Part shown: positions 7,150 to 10,620 of the stretch, one piece after another
How positions within the stretch are numbered: the stretch's first letter is position 1
Layout: each line of letters opens with the position of its first letter
Assembly: GCA_003573635.1 (NCBI GenBank)
Contig: QUTJ01031274.1
Span: forward strand, 1-10,620
DNA length: 10,620 nt
Direction of reading: 5' to 3'
Source of the DNA: Goniomonas avonlea
Taxonomy: Eukaryota; Cryptophyceae; Goniomonadida; Goniomonadaceae
Notes under the pieces: generated by a model
Databases searched by the model: none
Seen by the model: only the letters and a program-made list of their open reading frames with translations
Told to the model about the DNA's origin: nothing
Position numbers and translations under genes: made by a program

Positions 7150-7353
7150 AAGACGACACACACCCCTGTGCATAGGCAGGGTCACACAGTCACAAAGTGC
7201 TGTCAGGAAGACTAAAGTGTGTGGGAGATGTGCAGGGGTGGTTTTGTGAAATGGAGTGCCAGACATGCAGGAGTGTGATCCCTTTGCAAGCATTCCACCA
7301 AGCAGTATCCAGCAATATCAGCTACTTGAGTGACAATTCAAGGGGCTGCTTAC

Positions 7354-7413
7354 CACTGGGGCTGAGCCACTCCACGTGATGTCCATAGTCTGGAAGTCAA
7401 TATTTCCCACCAT
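7354..7413 (-). CDS. Polycystin-2-like channel gene, pore-end exon
   Basis: The exon is 20 codons in phase 0/0 between acceptor GTGTTTGTAG and donor CCAGTG|GTAAGC. It reads MVGNIDFQTMDITWSGSAPV. The G(D/N)-x-(D/N)-F...x-x-GP pattern leading into an aromatic-rich helix is what precedes the sixth helix in PKD2-type channels (end of pore helix, filter and outer pore). The only phase-compatible partner seen downstream is the last-helix exon at 3547-3416, whose first residues YYILFV continue the alignment. The 3806-nt intron between them holds the Ngaro-like element. No earlier channel exon could be recognised to the right. Confidence 0.65.
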
Positions 7414-7886
7414 CTACAAACACTGTCAGTGTCTGGGAGCGGGAGGCGAGGGAGAGGAAGAGCGCAAGACGAGATGGCGAGATAACAACGAGAAGCACCA
7501 AGAAGAAGTCAGTTGGTATCAGAAGATATCACAAGACCAGTCATATCTCGTCCTCAATAATGAACAGCACAGGTGCCAGTTTCGCCAAGAGACAGGGGGG
7601 GGGGAGGTTTGAGCCTCCAGAGCCTGCTCAGTGGGGGCCAAGAACGACTATTGTGATTTTATTCTTCCTCTTCCTCACCTCCTTTTCCCACTCCCCCCCC
7701 CTCTCATGGTCACCACTCCATCCAACCAACCACTCCATCTCCTCAGCTCCACTCCTCTCCCTCTCCTTCCTGTGGGGTGACAGACTTCTCGCTTCTCTCC
7801 GTGCACCCAATGCCTCAGTACTCCTGTACCTCCCATCCCTCTAGGTGTGTGTTACAAAGTGACGTGTGCGTTGCTTGAGATTGTCT
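7414..7886. other. Gene-free stretch with purine/pyrimidine-rich tracts
   Basis: On the minus strand this would be intron upstream of the pore exon. It has a pyrimidine-rich tract just before the acceptor (minus strand, 7550-7420), a run of about 10 G near 7592-7602 on the plus strand, and a long C/T-rich plus-strand stretch (7660-7800). Open frames here are low-complexity. No exon with a hydrophobic channel segment was recognised. Confidence 0.4.
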
Positions 7887-7900
7887 CTGACTCGAGTCAG
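7887..7900. repeat. 14-bp perfect palindrome
   Basis: CTGACTCGAGTCAG is its own reverse complement, and an 11-nt inverted repeat AGTCTTAGACT follows at 7919-7929. They lie about 100-200 bp before the gag-like ORF of the plus-strand element and could belong to its 5' end or leader. Confidence 0.6.
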
Positions 7901-7997
7901 GTCTCTGGCCCGTTCGTGAGTCTTAGACTTACACCAGACCTGTGTTCTCGCACTGTGAGAGTGTGAGCCTCGGCCCTGGTTTGCCCATCTCTCGTTC

Positions 7998-8825
7998 TTG
8001 CCCTTCTGGCACTATCAGTTAACTGTGAACTGGTGTGAGGCTATTTCCGGACGTCCGAATAGCACAAGCGACACGAACGAAGGTTGTCCTTCGTTTCATG
8101 TCATGTCACTTCACGCTGGGAACTCCGGGGTCTTTGCCTGTTGTGCCTACTTCGATTTTTGTGGTGATCCTAGTGATCAATGCCCTTGGCTTACTCACCA
8201 TCACGGTTTACACAATGATTACGCGAGCCCAAATATTTATTTTGGCAACCCACCCAATGCACCCATCGTTCCCCAGTACATGACTCCGTTGTGTGTCCGC
8301 AATGGTGCTTGCGAGACCCACACCGTGCCCAGAGCAGACGGCATCTCCGATGCCGACTACCTCGCCTTGCTCTGCCCTAATCACTGCAAGCGTCACAATC
8401 TACTTGTGACTCTGGAAAACCTCAAGATCCTGAATGCCGACCTCGAGATGTTCGAGGCCACCAGTGTGCTCCATGACTGTCCCACCCGCGTCGATGGCCA
8501 GGTCACTGGCGGCATGGACCGCACGCCCTGCTTCAGAAGTTATCGCTCCTCGCGAACCGGAGCCTGTTACCGACCTGTCTATCAGCTCTGCGGCAGCCGC
8601 AAGGCTCCATTTGAGGAGCGATGCTTCGGTGTAGCTCACTTCATCATCAGCTGCGAGACAGATGTTTGCAGCAAGGATATCCTGAAGAAACTCTATGGTA
8701 ACTGCTTCATTTACCATTCACACGAATCACCCACGGTCGCCGCGCTGTATCTACGATCGAAGTCAAGAAATCAAGTAAGAATAAATCTAAGTGTAAGTGC
8801 TCAGAGGAGAACACGGACTAACTAG
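7998..8825 (+). CDS. Gag-position ORF1 of the plus-strand element
   Basis: An unbroken frame of 275 residues ending at 8825. The first ATG in it is at 8103, and the frame is open further upstream. The central part is acidic and helical (DGISDADYLALLCPNHC, ENLKILNADLEMFEAT) and the protein is Cys-rich (FACCAYFDFC, LCPNHCKRH). No clear CCHC zinc knuckle is seen. Position before an RT on the same strand suggests the Gag-like ORF1 of Ngaro/DIRS elements, but sequence alone does not prove it. After about residue 155 the composition becomes less protein-like, and a frameshift may lie there. The opposite-strand frame at 8717-8400 is a shadow. Confidence 0.4.
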   Translation: MPFWHYQLTVNWCEAISGRPNSTSDTNEGCPSFHVMSLHAGNSGVFACCAYFDFCGDPSDQCPWLTHHHGLHNDYASPNIYFGNPPNAPIVPQYMTPLCVRNGACETHTVPRADGISDADYLALLCPNHCKRHNLLVTLENLKILNADLEMFEATSVLHDCPTRVDGQVTGGMDRTPCFRSYRSSRTGACYRPVYQLCGSRKAPFEERCFGVAHFIISCETDVCSKDILKKLYGNCFIYHSHESPTVAALYLRSKSRNQVRINLSVSAQRRTRTN

Positions 8826-9030
8826 CTGACTTATCATTGTCCAACGACGGAGTAGCTCTCCCAAGAGTCGACCCCCTCCTCCTGTGCCGATCCCTGATTT
8901 CGTGTCTACTCCAGTCATGAAGCAAATTGCCGAGTCAGCTCTTTCCGACCGCCCATGGAGCAGCCTTCTCTCTCACAGTAGAGGAAGTCTACTCCGCTTC
9001 AGTCACGTTACCTGAGCAACCTATCGCGAA

Positions 9031-9360
9031 GTGCGCTCACTCAAACCACAATTCCTGAGTGATTGGTCTCCAAGTTTATTCCAATCCTGGGAAGACATCC
9101 AACCCATTGTGCAGAAGATCGTCAACTTGTGTACACCGACGGAGGGGGACGCCGTTAAGTCCTTGCTGTACCGCATCGTCACCACATTGGCGGATAACCC
9201 TTTCGCTCCCCCTCCTGATGTGCTGTATGTGTCTCCGATCACGCTCTGCCTGCATTGTGCTATCTCGTTCACCGTTACCAAGGTGGTCATGGTTCCCACT
9301 TACAAAGACCAAGAACACGATGTGATCTCAAGCAGTACCACCGCCGCCATTGGCACTTGA
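9031..9360 (+). pseudogene. Probable start of the RT polyprotein (N-terminal part), plus-strand element
   Basis: The frame LKPQFLSDWSPSLFQSWEDI continues through IVQKIVNLCTPTEGDAVKSL to a stop at 9360. It holds amphipathic helices and a Cys-x2-Cys (LCLHC). This is the position of the poorly conserved region before the RT domain. The following fragment (9350-9553) overlaps in another frame, suggesting a frameshift near 9350. I recognise no domain here. Confidence 0.35.
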
Positions 9361-9553
9361 GCTTATCAGGCTCTTCAACAAAACGGTGATCGCCGGCATC
9401 ATGGGCACCGGCGATGGAATCTACTCGCTGCTGGGTCATCCCCCTTGGAGCGAATGGCACGCTCGCGGCGCACCCGCCATCGTCTGGCACATGCTGAGAT
9501 ACGGTACTCCCTACGACCTCTGGAAGGAACCGACACTCACTACGCCTTCGTAA
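9350..9553 (+). pseudogene. RT N-terminal lead-in fragment, plus-strand element
   Basis: The frame includes HPPWSEWHARGAPAIVWHML followed by RYGTPYDLWKEP. This matches the W-x(4)-GA-x(3)-V-x(2)-(L/M)-L/R-x-G-x-P...P lead-in found just before the first RT motif in DIRS/Ngaro and related elements. The frame stops at 9551-9553, and the RT continues in the next frame. Confidence 0.5.
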
Positions 9554-9556
9554 GAT

Positions 9557-9868
9557 TTGTGCGAAATCTCAAGTTCCAAGGCATGGCAAGCAGCACCAGC
9601 AACTGGAAGGGTCTGCTCTCCTACACGCCACAGCTTGACTCCTATGCACTTTGTGAGCAAAGCCAAAGATGACGGATCGCTCAAGTGGCACCTCATCTTC
9701 GAACTGCAAGCGCTCACGAGCCCTGCAACAAAGCAAAAGTTGCGTACGACAAAGTTGACGACACCATCGCAATCACAACACCATTGTCAGTGCAGTACAC
9801 GACAGACGATCTGGATGCCTTTTTGGACAAACCGAGATGGTGGGGACATCGTGACTGCGTCTCAGTGA
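9557..9868 (+). pseudogene. RT finger-region fragment, plus-strand element
   Basis: The frame contains TPMHFVSKAKDDGSLKWHLI followed by FELQAL, the first RT motif block, closely parallel to PMHFFNKLRDLGTTKWRL in the minus-strand element. Coding similarity fades after about 9730, and another frame (from 9685) carries YDKVDDTIAITTPLSVQYTT, so a frameshift is likely there. Confidence 0.6.
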
Positions 9869-9890
9869 TCAGCCCCAGCGCCGGACTTGC

Positions 9891-10172
9891 ATGGCGCCAC
9901 GGCTCCACCACATTCGGGACCACGGACGGGTACCAGCGATCCAATTGTGTTCCACCCAAGCGGTCGTTACTATGCACGCTCAAGGATGCGACGGCGGCTA
10001 TGCTGAGAAGGGGCCTATTCACCCCAAGGTGTGCCTTGCCCTTATGATGGACGACTACTTCGGGACAGAGGAATCCTCCTCCCCAGACAACATCATGCCT
10101 GCACAAGTCGCTCTTCGTCATTTGACGGGCCTACTCATCTGTTTGGCTGGGTGTCAGATTTCATGTCAATAA
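9891..10172 (+). pseudogene. RT palm with MDDY catalytic motif, plus-strand element
   Basis: Within this frame CLALMMDDYFGTEESSSPDN carries the YxDD-type catalytic motif of reverse transcriptase as MDDY (10047-10058). It is followed by PAQVALRHLTGLLICLAG, the helix after the catalytic turn. Both catalytic aspartates are present, unlike the minus-strand copy (DG). The residues before about 10020 do not look like RT in this frame, so the motif is reached through a frameshift from upstream. Confidence 0.65.
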
Positions 10173-10202
10173 GACTCAAGCTGGAGTAGGATCATCCATC
10201 CC

Positions 10203-10479
10203 GTGACGGACCTTGCCTCCATACCCGTTAAGAAGCTGGAAGACACTCTGGCTCGCCTCCAAGCTGGTTGCTACAGCTGACACGAACACCGGTCAAGTCG
10301 GTGTGATTCAATGTGCACACATCGCCGGCAAATTCAATTACATGGCAGCCTACGTAACGCCAAGCCCCGAGTGTATCATTCATACATTGTACTCCGGAAT
10401 GCTGTTTCACACCAAGCTCGATGACAAGGGAGAGCCGTTCGCCCTCGATGGTCAATGGTGTGAGCCCAGATGCCCTTGA
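10203..10479 (+). pseudogene. RT thumb / connection to RNase H, plus-strand element
   Basis: From 10203 one frame reads VTDLASIPVKKLEDTLARLQ, parallel to IDLASAGQQHLDS in the minus-strand element. After a frameshift near 10260-10300 a second frame reads IQCAHIAGKFNYMAAYVTPS followed by HTLYSGMLFHTKLDD. The A-G-K-(L/F)-N-(W/Y)-(L/M)-A-...-V-x-P-x-(R/E)...LY pattern is the conserved thumb/connection of DIRS/Ngaro polymerases. RNase H should follow on this strand but does not. Confidence 0.6.
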
Positions 10480-10581
10480 CAGGGCCAGCTAGATACATCC
10501 TCACACCGTTGTTATCGACAGTGTTTGTGATCCACCAGGCGATATCTCGGCGGGCTTGTGGTGTCAAAAAGATGACGTCGC
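10450..10581 (-). pseudogene. RNase H lead-in fragment in opposite orientation
   Basis: On the minus strand the frame reads DVIFLTPQARRDIAWWITNT and then VRMYLAGPVKGIWAHTIDH. This is the block that precedes RNase H, parallel to QQAKDNLQWWIDHT...CMYLDSPNEDIWH in the other element. It runs up to the end of the plus-strand connection region at about 10450 and loses similarity beyond it. It is the segment expected next in the plus-strand element, but reversed. Confidence 0.6.
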
Positions 10582-10620
10582 CGTCTCACCGAGAATGAGG
10601 GAGAGGGAAAGGAGAAGGAC

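Larger units (their letters stand above)
3591..7182 (-). mobile_element. Degenerate Ngaro-like tyrosine-recombinase retrotransposon
   Basis: The outer limits are set by the repeats: A1 at the right end (the 5' end of the element, minus strand) and B1-A2-B2 at the left end. This split direct repeat order is characteristic of Ngaro elements within the DIRS order. Inside, on the minus strand, come a reverse transcriptase fragment (6537-6322), a damaged palm (6164-5979), RNase H (6036-5032) and a tyrosine recombinase remnant (to about 4309). The body is 3.6 kb, short for the group. The roughly 480 bp between A1 and the RT has no recognisable gag, so ORF1 was probably deleted. Many frameshifts and lost catalytic residues show that it is inactive. 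It lies in the same orientation as the polycystin-like gene, in one of its introns. Confidence 0.7.
7998..10479 (+). mobile_element. Second DIRS/Ngaro-type retrotransposon, plus strand, degenerate
   Basis: On the plus strand a gag-position ORF is followed by RT fragments in several frames and by the RT/RNase H connection. The RT pieces are clearly related to the minus-strand element (TPMHF..K and DDYFG...HLTG blocks) but diverged, so this is a different copy or lineage. The 5' limit is unknown, and no copy of the A or B repeats of the other element is seen near 7900. The 3' part (RNase H, recombinase) is not in plus orientation inside the window: it is met in reverse orientation near 10450. 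Frameshifts break the RT at least three times. Confidence 0.6.

Noticed and set aside
3591-7182. LTR retrotransposon with long terminal repeats
   Set aside because: The repeats are not one pair at the two ends. B lies on both sides of A2 at one end only, and the enzyme remnants include a tyrosine recombinase rather than an integrase.
8035-8283. Plus-strand hydrophobic frame that could be a membrane protein
   Set aside because: It overlaps the longer 7998-8825 frame. The hydrophobicity comes from a frame shift of the same DNA and ends without conserved features.
8400-8717. Minus-strand 105-codon frame rich in Ala, Glu and Leu
   Set aside because: It lies antisense to the longer plus-strand ORF in the gag position and has no splice or domain support. 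Its composition is typical of an antisense shadow.
9150-9330. LCLHC segment as a zinc-binding domain of a KDZ-type DNA transposon
   Set aside because: Only one CxxC is present, no second pair follows before the stop, and the surrounding frames belong to an RT-type element.

Overview
The window looks like nuclear DNA of a eukaryote, probably a protist, alga or small metazoan relative. No bacterial operons, Shine-Dalgarno-led genes, tRNA or rRNA are visible. The coding stretches are short and bounded by GT...AG introns of about 80-320 nt, one gene ends before an AATAAA signal, and two tyrosine-recombinase (Ngaro/DIRS-type) retrotransposon remnants are present. The species cannot be named from the sequence.

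Left part (1-1120): an AT-rich intergenic stretch with a cluster of TTAACTA motifs, then the 3' end of a minus-strand gene of unknown function. It is modelled as exons 1120-1085, 972-808 and 573-325, with AATAAA at 271-266.

Middle left (1426-3547) plus an isolated exon at 7413-7354: the 3' half of a minus-strand polycystin-2-like (PKD2/TRPP) cation channel gene. The 7413-7354 exon encodes the end of the pore region and 3547-3416 encodes the last transmembrane helix with the NDSY hallmark. Six further exons down to a stop at 1426 encode a helical, then disordered, cytoplasmic tail. Reading phases agree at every proposed junction, although one donor (after 3101) is uncertain.

Middle (about 3591-7182): a degenerate Ngaro-like retrotransposon on the minus strand, inside the channel intron between the pore exon and the last-helix exon. 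It has the split direct repeat order A1 ... B1-A2-B2 together with fragments of reverse transcriptase, RNase H and tyrosine recombinase. Its gag region is missing and several catalytic residues are lost. Removing it leaves an intron of about 214 nt, the same size as its neighbours.

Right part (about 7900-10620): a second, diverged relative on the plus strand. It has an unbroken 276-codon ORF in the gag position, then a frameshifted reverse transcriptase that keeps its MDDY catalytic motif, and then the RT/RNase H connection. Near 10450 the element meets an opposite-strand piece of its own next domain (RNase H), which suggests a small inversion or a tail-to-tail junction. I see no prokaryote-type defence or metabolic system. 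The most notable structure is the Ngaro remnant with recognisable split repeats nested in a polycystin intron.
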